A stretch of 64,000 nucleotides of DNA from Lapillicoccus jejuensis (GTDB lineage Bacteria > Actinomycetota > Actinomycetes > Actinomycetales > Dermatophilaceae): NCBI RefSeq assembly GCF_006715055.1, contig NZ_VFMN01000001.1:1426001-1490000 (forward strand), in the 5' to 3' direction. Each line of letters begins with the position of its first letter. Within the stretch, counting starts at the first letter, position 1. Positions 24,816 to 32,991 of the stretch are shown here, in pieces. The notes below the pieces were generated by a model. It saw only the letters and a program-made list of their open reading frames with translations. It was not told the origin of the DNA and searched no databases. Made by a program: the position numbers and the translations under genes.

Positions 24816-25382
24816 TCAGTCGACGAGGAAGTGCTCCAGGTCCGCGACGATGCGGTCCGAGAGCCGCTCGAGCAGCGCGATCTCGTCGGCGCTGAACTCA
24901 CGCGGCTCGTAGCCGAGCGTGCAGCAGGCGCCGAGCACGTGCCCGGAGGACGTGATGAGGGGGGCGCCGGCGTAGCTGCGCACGCCGTCGAGCAGGACGA
25001 GGGGGTTCGTCCTCTGGACCTCGTCGACCGTCGCGTCCGGGACGACGTACGGCGCCCTGGTGCGCACCGTCGTCGCGCAGAACGACCACTCGATCGGGGT
25101 GCCGGCGGCCTCGCCCATCCAGGAGCCGTCGAGGCCCCGCTGGCCGGCGAAGTACTGCGCGCCGTCGAGGACGATGCTCACCGCGCCGATGGGCAGACCG
25201 AACAGGTCGGCGGCCTCGCCGGCGTACCGGTCGAGGACGGCGGCCAGCTCCGGCGACTCGACGTCGTAGCGGGCCACCGCGAGCAGGCGGTCGACGTCGC
25301 CCACCGGGTCCTGCGCGGGATCCGCACCCGGGTCGATCACGTCGGTGGTGGTGTCCGTGCCAGCGCCCATGGGGAGGGTCAT
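24816..25382 (-). CDS. GAF-domain protein
   Basis: A 188-residue single GAF domain: LGLPIGAVSIVLDGAQYF-like core, the SFCATTVRTRAPYVVPDAT stretch and SYAGAPLITSSGHVLGACCTLGYEPREF, closely like the N-terminal GAF domain of the GGDEF protein at 17.6 kb. It has no output domain, so it may sense a ligand and act by contact. AGGAGCG lies 5 bp before the ATG at 25382. It is last in a minus-strand set with the chemoreceptor (27415) and a 102-residue protein, 10 bp after the latter, which suggests a signalling operon. Confidence 0.8.
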   Translation of the reverse strand: MTLPMGAGTDTTTDVIDPGADPAQDPVGDVDRLLAVARYDVESPELAAVLDRYAGEAADLFGLPIGAVSIVLDGAQYFAGQRGLDGSWMGEAAGTPIEWSFCATTVRTRAPYVVPDATVDEVQRTNPLVLLDGVRSYAGAPLITSSGHVLGACCTLGYEPREFSADEIALLERLSDRIVADLEHFLVD

Positions 25383-25392
25383 GGTGTCGCTC

Positions 25393-25701
25393 CTATCGTC
25401 CGAGTTGGGTGAGCTTGCGAGCGGCCGTGGCGCGGATGCGCCACGACATGGCCAGGACGCGGCACAGGCTGCCCTGCGCCGCGACCTGGGTGAGGAGGCT
25501 GTCGAGCTGGGCGTCGTCGAGGACGCTGACGGTGGTCGGCACGCCGACCCGTGCGCAGACCTCGGCCCAGACGAGCTCGAAGTCGTCGGCGGGCAGGGTC
25601 GCCTCGAGACCGTCGCGCACGTCCGTGACGGTCGGGGGGACGGCAGCGTGGTGGCCGGCCGGGGGGCGGGTGGCCAGGCGGGTGGAACCTGGGTGGGTCA
25701 T
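25393..25701 (-). CDS. Small protein in chemoreceptor operon
   Basis: A 102-residue protein with an acidic centre (DVRDGLEATLPADDFELVWAE) and a basic amphipathic end (MSWRIRATAARKLTQ). The ATG at 25701 has AGGAGCGAGG 10 bp upstream. It lies between the chemoreceptor and the GAF gene on the same strand. No family was recognised; size and position would fit an adaptor, but that is speculation. Confidence 0.6.
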   Translation of the reverse strand: MTHPGSTRLATRPPAGHHAAVPPTVTDVRDGLEATLPADDFELVWAEVCARVGVPTTVSVLDDAQLDSLLTQVAAQGSLCRVLAMSWRIRATAARKLTQLGR

Positions 25702-25825
25702 GGGTGGTGGTCCTCGCTCCTGTGTGGTGGCGGTCGGTGGGCGGCACCCGGTGGGGTGACGCCGGTGTGAGGACGGCAGGTGGGTGCCGGTGGGGCAGCT
25801 CGTGGGGGTGGTGCGGGGATCCGGC

Positions 25826-27415
25826 TCAGGTGATCTTGAACTGGACGATGAGCGCGTTGAGGCTGCTCGAGAGCTCGGCGAGCTCGGCGATGGTCTCGGA
25901 GGAGGCGCCGACACCGGTCGACGTGGCGCCGACCGCGCGGGCCACGGCGGCGACGTCCTCGGTGATGGCCCCGGCGTTGCCGGCCACCTCCGCGGCCGAC
26001 CGGGTGATCTCCGTCGTCGTCGCGTTCTGCTCCTCGACGGCGGCGGCGATCGCTCCCTGGATCTCGCTGATCTCCTCGATGAGGGCGCTGATCTCCGCCA
26101 TCGACTCGACGGCCACGCCGGTGTCGGTCTGGATGGCGGCGACCTTGGCGGAGATGTCGCTCGTCGCGCCGGCGGTCTGCTGGGCCAGGGCCTTGACCTC
26201 GTTGGCGACGACGGCGAAGCCCTTGCCGGCCTCGCCCGCGCGGGCGGCCTCGATGGTGGCGTTGAGCGCGAGGAGGTTGGTCTGCTCGGCGATGGCGTTG
26301 ATGAGCCGGACCACACCGTCGATCTCCGAGGAGGAGGCGGCGAGGCGTCGTACCCGCTCGGCGATCTCGGCGGTCCGCTCGCGGCCGCCGGAGGCCACCC
26401 CGGCCGCGTGCGAGGCGTTGCGCGCGATCTCGCTGATCGAGGCGCCCATCTGGTTGGCGCCCGAGGCGACCGAGGTGATGTGGGTGGCGACCTGGTCGGC
26501 CGAGGCGGCCGCCGACCGCGCGGTCGCCGCCGTGGCGTCCGCGTTCGTCGCGGTGTCGTGGGTGATGGCCCGCAGCGCCTCGGAGGCCGCCAGGAGGGCG
26601 ACGATCGACTGCTCGAAGGCGACCATGACGCCCTGGATGCGGCCGATGAAGAAGTTGAACGCCCGGCCGAGGGCGCCGATCTCGTCCGACCGGGTCTCGT
26701 CGACCCGGGCCGTGAGGTCCCCCTCGCCCGTCGCGATGTCGTCCATCCGGGCGGCGAGCCGGTCCAGCGGGACCAGCACGGTGCGCGCGAAGAGCGCCCC
26801 GAGGACGAGCAGCCCGAGGACGATGACGACGGCGACCGCGATCGCCGTCGTGCGCATCAGCCGCTGCTTCTCGGTGAGGTCGGCCACCACGGCGGCGAGG
26901 TGCTCGTCGGCCGCGGTGCGGGCGGCGTCCAGGTCGTCCATGAGGCGGTTGGAGACCTCCTCGTTGCTGACCGTGATGAGCTTCGCGGCCGTGGCGACGT
27001 CGCCGGCCTGCTGGGCGACGCGGGCGCGGCGCGCGAAGTCCTCGTACGCCTGGAAGTCGCGCTGCACCGCGTCGAGCCCGGCCGCCTCGGACGGCGGGGC
27101 GAGCCGACGCGCCTCCGCGAGGTCGACCCCGAAGGCCTTGACCCCCTCGAGCCCCTGCGCGTACGTCGCCTCGACGAGCCGCGTGTTGCTCGGCGCCGTC
27201 GCCGCGACGAGGACGTACATGTTGTTCTGGTCGTCGTAGAGGTACCAGTCGGTGACGAGACCGCGGACCGCCCCCTGGTAGGCGGCGGCGTCGCTCTGGA
27301 ACCGCTCGAGACTGGTGGCCGAGCTGGAGGCGTCGGCGATGACGAGGGCCTCGCCCGCGATCGTCACCACGGCGAGCACCCCGAAGGCCATCGCCGCCTT
27401 GCGGAACAGGTTCAC
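25826..27415 (-). CDS. Methyl-accepting chemotaxis protein
   Basis: A 529-residue chemoreceptor. The first transmembrane helix ([17 protein letters not shown]) is at about residues 10-27. An extracytoplasmic helical-bundle sensor domain follows (about 30-190). A second helix ([21 protein letters not shown], written here as one helix near 195-215) precedes a HAMP domain ([20 protein letters not shown]) and a long signalling coiled coil. The coil carries the hairpin tip [20 protein letters not shown], which docks CheA and CheW. GTG 27415 has AGAGGTGG upstream. No che or flagellar gene is in the window, so partners are encoded elsewhere. A FliA-type promoter lies at 27501-27527. Confidence 0.92.
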   Translation of the reverse strand: MNLFRKAAMAFGVLAVVTIAGEALVIADASSSATSLERFQSDAAAYQGAVRGLVTDWYLYDDQNNMYVLVAATAPSNTRLVEATYAQGLEGVKAFGVDLAEARRLAPPSEAAGLDAVQRDFQAYEDFARRARVAQQAGDVATAAKLITVSNEEVSNRLMDDLDAARTAADEHLAAVVADLTEKQRLMRTTAIAVAVVIVLGLLVLGALFARTVLVPLDRLAARMDDIATGEGDLTARVDETRSDEIGALGRAFNFFIGRIQGVMVAFEQSIVALLAASEALRAITHDTATNADATAATARSAAASADQVATHITSVASGANQMGASISEIARNASHAAGVASGGRERTAEIAERVRRLAASSSEIDGVVRLINAIAEQTNLLALNATIEAARAGEAGKGFAVVANEVKALAQQTAGATSDISAKVAAIQTDTGVAVESMAEISALIEEISEIQGAIAAAVEEQNATTTEITRSAAEVAGNAGAITEDVAAVARAVGATSTGVGASSETIAELAELSSSLNALIVQFKIT

Positions 27416-27772
27416 CGCGATCCACCTCTGTCGTGGCCCGTGACACCCGGTCACCTCGAGCCGGGCTCGGCTCACCGAGAGTGATGCGCCGCACTGCGTA
27501 CTATCGGCAGCGCGAGTAGTACCTGAGGGAAAACGACTGCGAAAACGTCTTCGCACACGCCGGTGGTCGACACCGAGCCCTTGTTGCCACCTGTCCGATA
27601 AGTCGAACTTGCGCAGATGTTCCCGAATCTGCACACGTTCGCTATCGTCGATCTGTCGTCGGACGGATGACCCCACCCTCCTCCCGCCGACCTCGTGCGT
27701 GACCCCCGTCGCGACGCCCCGGCAGCTCCCTCCCGTGCCGGGCCCGCCGTCGAGGGACACCCACCGGCACGA
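27416..27772 (-). other. Long leader and promoter region of the chemoreceptor operon
   Basis: A 441-bp stretch lies between the chemoreceptor start and the next gene end. Apart from the FliA-type promoter (27501-27527) and the terminator (27773-27803), no gene is seen. The part from about 27495 to 27660 is clearly less GC-rich than the rest of the window, as expected for a regulated promoter region. Confidence 0.5.
27501..27527 (-). promoter_or_regulatory. FliA-type (sigma-28) promoter of the chemoreceptor gene
   Basis: On the minus strand CTCA is followed after exactly 15 bp by GCCGATAG. This fits the flagellar sigma pattern (GCCGATAA -10 region) and the CTCA-N15-17-GCCGA form remembered for motile actinomycetes. 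Transcription would start near 27495, about 80 bp before the GTG. Confidence 0.6.
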
Positions 27773-27803
27773 CGAAGGGCCCGGTCGTCGACCGGGCCCT
27801 TCG
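27773..27803 (-). terminator. Perfect 15-bp hairpin terminator
   Basis: CGAAGGGCCCGGTCG and its exact reverse complement are separated by one base. It lies 54 bp downstream of the end of the lipoprotein gene on the minus strand. Confidence 0.8.
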
Positions 27804-27856
27804 GACGTCCAGCGGTGGATCGGTGCGCGGGGTGTCCCGACGGCCCGCCGCCGCGC

Positions 27857-28462
27857 TCACCGTCGGCAGTCGCCCGTGCCGTCCCCCGGGCGGCACAGCG
27901 TGATGCCGACCGGGACCGTCACCGTGCGTTCCGCCCCGTCGGCGTCCCGGTAGTGGACGGTGAAGCTCGTCGCCGCGTGGGAGCCGGACGGGGTACCGGT
28001 CACCTCCCAGGCGAGCCAGCTCATCGTCGTCGGTGTCTGGTCCGCCGGGTCCCGGCAGGGTGTCGTCACCACCTTGCCGCCGCTCCTGGCCTCGACGTCG
28101 GCGAGGCGACCGGTCCGGCTCAGGGGGATGTCCGACTGCGGCCCGGGAGTGCCGAGGAGGGTTCCGAAGGCGGTGACCGGCAACGGCGAGCCGTCGCCCC
28201 CGTTCGCCGTCACGGCCGTGAGGGTGACCCCTGTCCCGCCGGAGACGCAGGCGGCGATACCCGACGCGACCACCGGCTGACCGTCCTTGATGTCGTGGAC
28301 CGTCATGGACGACGCGTCCCGGGCGACGATGGTCAGCTCCGAGGACGGGGCCGGGCTCGACGCGACGTCGCACCCCGAGCAGGCCCACACGAGGAGCGCG
28401 CCCAGGACGACGACGAGACGCTGCCTCGCGGTGGCACGCGAGAGGTCGGGCGCCGTGGTCAT
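27857..28462 (-). CDS. Putative secreted lipoprotein or exported protein
   Basis: A 201-residue protein with an N-terminal signal (RQRLVVVLGALLVWACSGC, about residues 13-31) and cysteines suitable for lipid attachment, although the lipobox is not perfect. The rest is beta-rich and polar, with a further Cys pair (TTPCRD, ITLCRPG). ATG 28462 is taken because the signal follows directly. It lies just downstream of tRNA-Leu on the same strand. Function is unknown. Confidence 0.65.
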   Translation of the reverse strand: MTTAPDLSRATARQRLVVVLGALLVWACSGCDVASSPAPSSELTIVARDASSMTVHDIKDGQPVVASGIAACVSGGTGVTLTAVTANGGDGSPLPVTAFGTLLGTPGPQSDIPLSRTGRLADVEARSGGKVVTTPCRDPADQTPTTMSWLAWEVTGTPSGSHAATSFTVHYRDADGAERTVTVPVGITLCRPGDGTGDCRR

Positions 28463-28548
28463 GTGGTGCCCCCCGTTCGAGCCGGTCCGGAGGGCGCCGT
28501 ACTGCGCCTCGGGACCCTCAAGGAGCCGGGGACGATACCTGGAGTGTG

Positions 28549-28631
28549 TGCGCGAGGGGGGATTTGAACCCCCACGTCCTTGCGGACACTGGCACCTGAA
28601 GCCAGCGCGTCTGCCGTTCCGCCACTCGCGC
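28549..28631 (-). tRNA. tRNA-Leu (anticodon CAG)
   Basis: Class II tRNA of 83 nt read on the minus strand: acceptor GCGCGAG/CTCGCGC with discriminator A; anticodon stem CTGGC/GCCAG around loop TTCAGGT, so the anticodon is CAG; a long variable arm; and T arm GGGGGTTCAAATCCCCC. CCA is not encoded. It marks the border of the conserved fhaA-pknB island, as in mycobacteria. Confidence 0.95.
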
Positions 28632-28796
28632 GAGTGTGGGCCCAAGTGTGCCCGGTCACCGGTCGGATCACCAAACCAGCCCACCCGACCGTGGCATGAG
28701 GTGGCCTTGAGGTCGACCCCGTTACGATGACCCGACCGTGACAGCGACGTGACAGCGGGTCACGCCGAGGACGGTGAGAGCGCAGGAGGGGTGGCG

Positions 28797-29630
28797 GTGG
28801 GACTGTTCGACCGGGTCGAGCGCGGCCTCGAGCGCGCCGTCAACGGTGCCTTCGCCAAGGCCTTCAAGTCCGAGGTGCAGCCGGTCGAGCTCGCCTCGGC
28901 GATCCGCCGGGCCATGGACGACCGCGCCGCCGTCATGGGCCACGGCCGCACGATGGTGCCCAACCTCTACGCCATCGAGCTCTCGCCGAGCGACTACGAC
29001 CACCTCAGCGAGTTCGAGGACGCGCTGGAGGACGAGCTCGTCGCCGCCGCGCAGGAGCACGCCGACACCCAGCGCTACCAGCCCGCCGGCCCGATCCGGG
29101 TGCAGCTGTCCGAGGGCACCGACCTCGAGACCGGCGTCTTCCGGATCCGCCCCGGCTCCAGCCGCCGCCCCGCGGGCGGCGCCCCCGAGGGCGGTCGCGA
29201 GGCGGCCCGCGAGCCCGCGCGCCCCGCCGCCCGTCCCGCCGCGTCGCCGTACGAGCGCGGGTCCGAGCGCGAGCCGGAGCAGCGGTACGACGCCCCGCGC
29301 CCCGCGGCGCCCGTGCCGGTGGGCCACAACCCGGCCGACCGGCCGTGGCTGACCATCGACGGCGAGCGCTACCCCCTCGTCGGCGCGCTGACCGTCATCG
29401 GCCGCGACGAGGTGGCCGACATCATCCTCGACGACCCGGGCGTCTCGCGGCGGCACTGCGAGGTCCGGGTCAGCACCGACGGACCCCACCTGGTCACGTC
29501 GGTGCGCGACCTCGGCTCGACGAACGGCACCTTCGTCAACGGCGAGCGCGTGACGACCCAGCGGCTGCGCGACGGCGACCAGCTGACCGTGGGCCGGACC
29601 CAGGCGGTCTTCCGCCCCGGCAAGCGGTGA
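28797..29630 (+). CDS. fhaA: FhaA, DUF3662 and FHA domain protein
   Basis: A 277-residue cytoplasmic phosphothreonine reader that in mycobacteria binds phosphorylated MviN/pseudokinase and restrains peptidoglycan synthesis. The DUF3662 domain is N-terminal (GLFDRVERGLERAVNGAFAKAF, about 1-115) and the FHA domain C-terminal (about 190-275; VIGRDEVADI, GVSRRHCEV, LGSTNGTFVNGE). A Pro/Arg/Ala-rich linker separates them. Of three nearby in-frame GTG codons, 28797 is chosen: AGGAGG ends 7 bp before it, whereas the GTG at 28791 is too close. It is first in the fhaA-fhaB-pstP-rodA-pbpA-pknA-pknB set. Confidence 0.93.
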   Translation: MGLFDRVERGLERAVNGAFAKAFKSEVQPVELASAIRRAMDDRAAVMGHGRTMVPNLYAIELSPSDYDHLSEFEDALEDELVAAAQEHADTQRYQPAGPIRVQLSEGTDLETGVFRIRPGSSRRPAGGAPEGGREAAREPARPAARPAASPYERGSEREPEQRYDAPRPAAPVPVGHNPADRPWLTIDGERYPLVGALTVIGRDEVADIILDDPGVSRRHCEVRVSTDGPHLVTSVRDLGSTNGTFVNGERVTTQRLRDGDQLTVGRTQAVFRPGKR

Positions 29631-29661
29631 CGCCCCGCGTGACCGGGACTGCGAGCCGCCC

Positions 29662-30198
29662 GTGAGCGAGCTCACCCTCACCCTGCTGCGGCTGGGGCTG
29701 CTCGTGCTGCTCTGGCTCTTCGTCTTCGGGGTCGCCTCCGTGCTGCGCAGCGACCTCTACGGCACCCGGGTCAGCCGGCGCGTGCTGCCCTCGCGGGGCG
29801 GCCGGTCGGCGGACCCGGCGCCGTCGCGCGCCGAGGCCCGCCCCGAGCCGCGCCCCGAGCGCAAGCCCGAGGCGCGCAAGGAGAAGTCCGAGCGCCGCGG
29901 TCCGCGGCTGCCCACCCAGCTCGTCGTCACCGAGGGCCAGCTGGCGGGGACGTCGCTGCCGCTGGGTCGCAGCGGGGTCCTGGTCGGCCGGGCCCCCGAG
30001 TGCACCCTCGTGCTCGACGACGAGTTCGCCTCGGGCCGGCACGCCCGCATCTTCCCGCGCCCCGAGGGATGGTTCGTCGAGGACCTCGGCTCGCGCAACG
30101 GCACCTTCCTCGGCGGCTCCGCGGTGACCGGGGCCGTGCCCGTCACCGTCGGCAGCGTCCTGCGGATCGGGCGGACGACGATCGAGCTGCGCGGCTGA
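29662..30198 (+). CDS. fhaB: FhaB/FipA-like membrane-anchored FHA protein
   Basis: A 178-residue protein with one N-terminal transmembrane helix (LRLGLLVLLWLFVFGVASVL), a charged Glu/Arg/Pro linker and a C-terminal FHA domain (about 95-177; LVGRAPECTLVLDD, SGRHARIF, LGSRNGTFLGG). FipA/FhaB of mycobacteria is a PknB substrate that links FtsZ and FtsQ under stress. GTG 29662 is the start. It is 31 bp after fhaA and 4 bp before pstP, in the conserved order. Confidence 0.92.
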   Translation: MSELTLTLLRLGLLVLLWLFVFGVASVLRSDLYGTRVSRRVLPSRGGRSADPAPSRAEARPEPRPERKPEARKEKSERRGPRLPTQLVVTEGQLAGTSLPLGRSGVLVGRAPECTLVLDDEFASGRHARIFPRPEGWFVEDLGSRNGTFLGGSAVTGAVPVTVGSVLRIGRTTIELRG

Positions 30199-30202
30199 GA
30201 CC

Positions 30203-31597
30203 ATGGCCCTCGCCCTGCGCTACGCCGCCCGCTCCGACCTCGGTCTGGGACCCAAGTCCCGCAACGAGGACTCGGGCTACGCCGGCCCGCACCTGCTCGT
30301 CCTCGCCGACGGGATGGGGGGTCACGCCGCGGGCGACGTCGCCAGCTCGATGATCGTCGGCCACCTCGCCCCGCTCGACGGCGAGAGCATCCGGGCCGAC
30401 GCGGCGATGCCGCGGCTGGAGACGGCGATCCGCGAGGCCAACGCCCAGCTCCGCTCGGCGATGCGCGAGGACCCGGACCTGGCCGGGATGGGCTCGACGG
30501 CGATCGCCATGCTGCGCTCGGGCAACAAGCTCGTCATGGCCCACATCGGCGACTCGCGGGCGTTCCTCCTGCGCGAGGGCGTCCTCACGCAGATCACCAA
30601 GGACCACTCCTTCGTCCAGCAGCTCTTGGACGACGAGCGGATCACGCCCGAGGAGGCGGTCGACCACCCGCAGCGCTCGCTCGTCACGCGGGTGATGACC
30701 GGCCAGCCCGAGGACGAGCCGGACCTGTCCGTCCGGGAGCTCAAGCCCGGTGACCGCTACCTGCTGTGCTCCGACGGCCTGAGCGACTTCGTCCGCGGCG
30801 AGGTCGTCCAGGAGATCCTCACCGAGGCGCGCACCGCCGAGGAGGCGGCCGAGCGGTGCATCGCGGTCGCCCTCAAGGCGCACGCGCGCGACAACGTCAC
30901 CGTCGTCGTCGCCGACGTCGTCGACCTCGACACCACCTCCGCCCCGACGACGGTGCCGCAGGTCGTGGGCGCGGCCGCGGAGCGGGACCGCGAGGGGCGT
31001 CGTACGCGCGCCCTGCGGGTCTCCCCCGCCGAGAAGGCCGCCGCGCTCACCCGTACGGCGACCCGCGGCGAGGACGCCGACGACGCCGAGGACGACGGCC
31101 CGCGCCTGGCCGAGACGAGCCGCGGACAACGGGCCCGGTGGCGCGCCCTCGCCGTCGGGCTGGTCGTCCTCGTCGCGCTCGCGGGGGCCGGCTGGGCGGG
31201 GTGGACGTGGACCCAGCGCCAGCTCTTCATCGGCCCCGACGACGGGTACGTCGCCGTCTACCGCGGCGTCTCGCAGGACCTCGGCCCGCTGCACCTCTCG
31301 CACGTCGCGCAGCGCTCGGACATCGCGCTGACCGACCTGCCGGTCCACATCCGCGACCTCGTCGTCGGCCGCATCGTCGTCGCCGACGAGGCCGAGGCGA
31401 CGTCGCGGCTCGGCGTCCTGCAGGCGGCCGCGACGAGCTGCCGGCTCCAGGCCGCGACGGGCGTCCCCTGCGGCGGGCTGCCCACCACCACGCCGTCGGC
31501 GACCCCGTCCACGAGCACGTCCTCGGCCACCCGCACCGCGACGGCGTCCCCGTCCGTCTCCGCCACCACCCCCACCCCGGCGAGGACGACCCCGTGA
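30203..31597 (+). CDS. pstP: PstP, PP2C-family Ser/Thr phosphatase
   Basis: A 464-residue membrane phosphatase that reverses PknA/PknB phosphorylation. The PP2C domain (about 1-235) has the metal motifs NEDSGYAG, LADGMGGHAAGD, GDSRAFLL, LCSDGLSDFV and DNVTVVVADV. A single transmembrane helix (ALAVGLVVLVALAGAGWAGW) lies near 312-331. The extracellular part is about 110 residues and ends in a Thr/Ser/Pro tail. It overlaps rodA by GTGA. Confidence 0.95.
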   Translation: MALALRYAARSDLGLGPKSRNEDSGYAGPHLLVLADGMGGHAAGDVASSMIVGHLAPLDGESIRADAAMPRLETAIREANAQLRSAMREDPDLAGMGSTAIAMLRSGNKLVMAHIGDSRAFLLREGVLTQITKDHSFVQQLLDDERITPEEAVDHPQRSLVTRVMTGQPEDEPDLSVRELKPGDRYLLCSDGLSDFVRGEVVQEILTEARTAEEAAERCIAVALKAHARDNVTVVVADVVDLDTTSAPTTVPQVVGAAAERDREGRRTRALRVSPAEKAAALTRTATRGEDADDAEDDGPRLAETSRGQRARWRALAVGLVVLVALAGAGWAGWTWTQRQLFIGPDDGYVAVYRGVSQDLGPLHLSHVAQRSDIALTDLPVHIRDLVVGRIVVADEAEATSRLGVLQAAATSCRLQAATGVPCGGLPTTTPSATPSTSTSSATRTATASPSVSATTPTPARTTP

Positions 31598-32991
31598 CCA
31601 CGACCGTCGCCACCCTCGTGCCGCGCACCCGCCGCAACGTCGAGCTGCTCCTGCTCCTCGTCGCGGTCGGGCTCGTCCTGCTCGCGTGGGTCAACGTCGA
31701 CCTCGGCGTCCGCGAGACGGTGCCCGCACAGCTGCTCACCGTCGGCGGCGGCCTGCTCGGCCTGAGCCTCGCGTTCCACCTCGTCATCCGGTGGAAGGCG
31801 TCGTACGCCGACCCGGTGCTGCTGCCGATCGCCACGCTGCTCAACGGGTTCGGCCTGGTGATGATCCACCGGATCGACCTCGCCGGCGGTCGCGACGGCC
31901 TGGACAGCAACGCGGGCAAGCAGCTGGTGTGGACGGCGCTGTCGGTCGTCATCGCCGCCACCGTCGTCGTCGTGCTGCGCGACCACCGGCTGCTCCAGCG
32001 CAAGACGTTCACGGCGATGGCCCTCGGGCTCGTCCTGCTCCTGCTGCCGCTGGTCCCCTTCCTGGGCACGGAGATCTACGGCTCGCGGATCTGGATCCGC
32101 CTGGGCCCGCTGAGCTTCCAGCCGGGCGAGATCGCCAAGCTGACGATCACCGTGTTCTTCGCCGGCTACCTCGTCCAGGCGCGTGACGTGCTCTCGCTGG
32201 CCGGACGCAAGGTCCTCGGCTTCACGTTCCCCCGGATGCGCGACCTCGGTCCCATCCTCGTCGCCTGGGTCGTCTCGATCCTCGTCCTCGTGGCCGAGAA
32301 GGACCTCGGCTCCTCGCTGCTGTTCTTCGGCCTCTTCGTCGGGATGCTCTACATCGCGACCGAGCGCACGAGCTGGGTCGTCCTCGGGCTGCTGATGTTC
32401 GCCGGCAGCGCCTACGTCGCCTACCTGCTCTTCGGCCACGTGCAGGAGCGGGTCATGCTGTGGCTCGACCCGTTCTCGGCGTCGTCGCTGGCCGTGTCCG
32501 ACCAGATCGCCAAGGGCCTCATGGGGATGGCGGCGGGCGGGCTGTTCGGCACCGGGCTCGGCCAGGGCCGCCCCTGGCTCGTCGCCTTCGCCGACAGCGA
32601 CTTCATCTTCCCCAGCTTCGGCGAGGAGCTCGGCCTGTTCGGCGTCTTCGCCCTGCTGGCCCTCTACGCGATCTTCGTCGAGCGGGGTCTGCGGACGGCG
32701 CTCGGCGTGCGCGACGGCTTCGGCAAGCTGCTCGCCTTCGGCCTGTCCTTCTCGGTGGCCCTGCAGTGCTTCGTCGTCATCGGCGGCGTCACCCGGGTCA
32801 TCCCGCTCACCGGCCTGACGACGCCGTTCATGTCGCAGGGCGGCTCCTCGCTGCTGGCCAACTGGACCCTCATGGCGCTGCTGCTGCGCATCTCCGACCA
32901 GGCCCGCCGACCCGTCCCCGAGGCCAAGCCGCTGCCGCGGGACGAGCCGGGTCGGGTCGGCGAAAACACCGAGGTGGTGAGGGTGCGATGA
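31594..32991 (+). CDS. rodA: RodA, SEDS-family peptidoglycan glycosyltransferase
   Basis: A 465-residue polytopic SEDS protein that polymerises lipid II for lateral or polar wall growth with its cognate class B PBP. Typical segments are GSRIWIRLGPLSFQPGEIAKL, EKDLGSSLLFFG, the large loop with SDQIAKGLMGMA, GTGLGQG and DSDFIFPSFGEELG, and TGLTTPFMSQGGSSL. About ten transmembrane helices are predicted, more than in the shortest RodA forms. It is coupled to pstP (GTGA) and to pbpA (ATGA), so this is the RodA/PbpA pair, not FtsW. Confidence 0.94.
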   Translation: MTTTVATLVPRTRRNVELLLLLVAVGLVLLAWVNVDLGVRETVPAQLLTVGGGLLGLSLAFHLVIRWKASYADPVLLPIATLLNGFGLVMIHRIDLAGGRDGLDSNAGKQLVWTALSVVIAATVVVVLRDHRLLQRKTFTAMALGLVLLLLPLVPFLGTEIYGSRIWIRLGPLSFQPGEIAKLTITVFFAGYLVQARDVLSLAGRKVLGFTFPRMRDLGPILVAWVVSILVLVAEKDLGSSLLFFGLFVGMLYIATERTSWVVLGLLMFAGSAYVAYLLFGHVQERVMLWLDPFSASSLAVSDQIAKGLMGMAAGGLFGTGLGQGRPWLVAFADSDFIFPSFGEELGLFGVFALLALYAIFVERGLRTALGVRDGFGKLLAFGLSFSVALQCFVVIGGVTRVIPLTGLTTPFMSQGGSSLLANWTLMALLLRISDQARRPVPEAKPLPRDEPGRVGENTEVVRVR

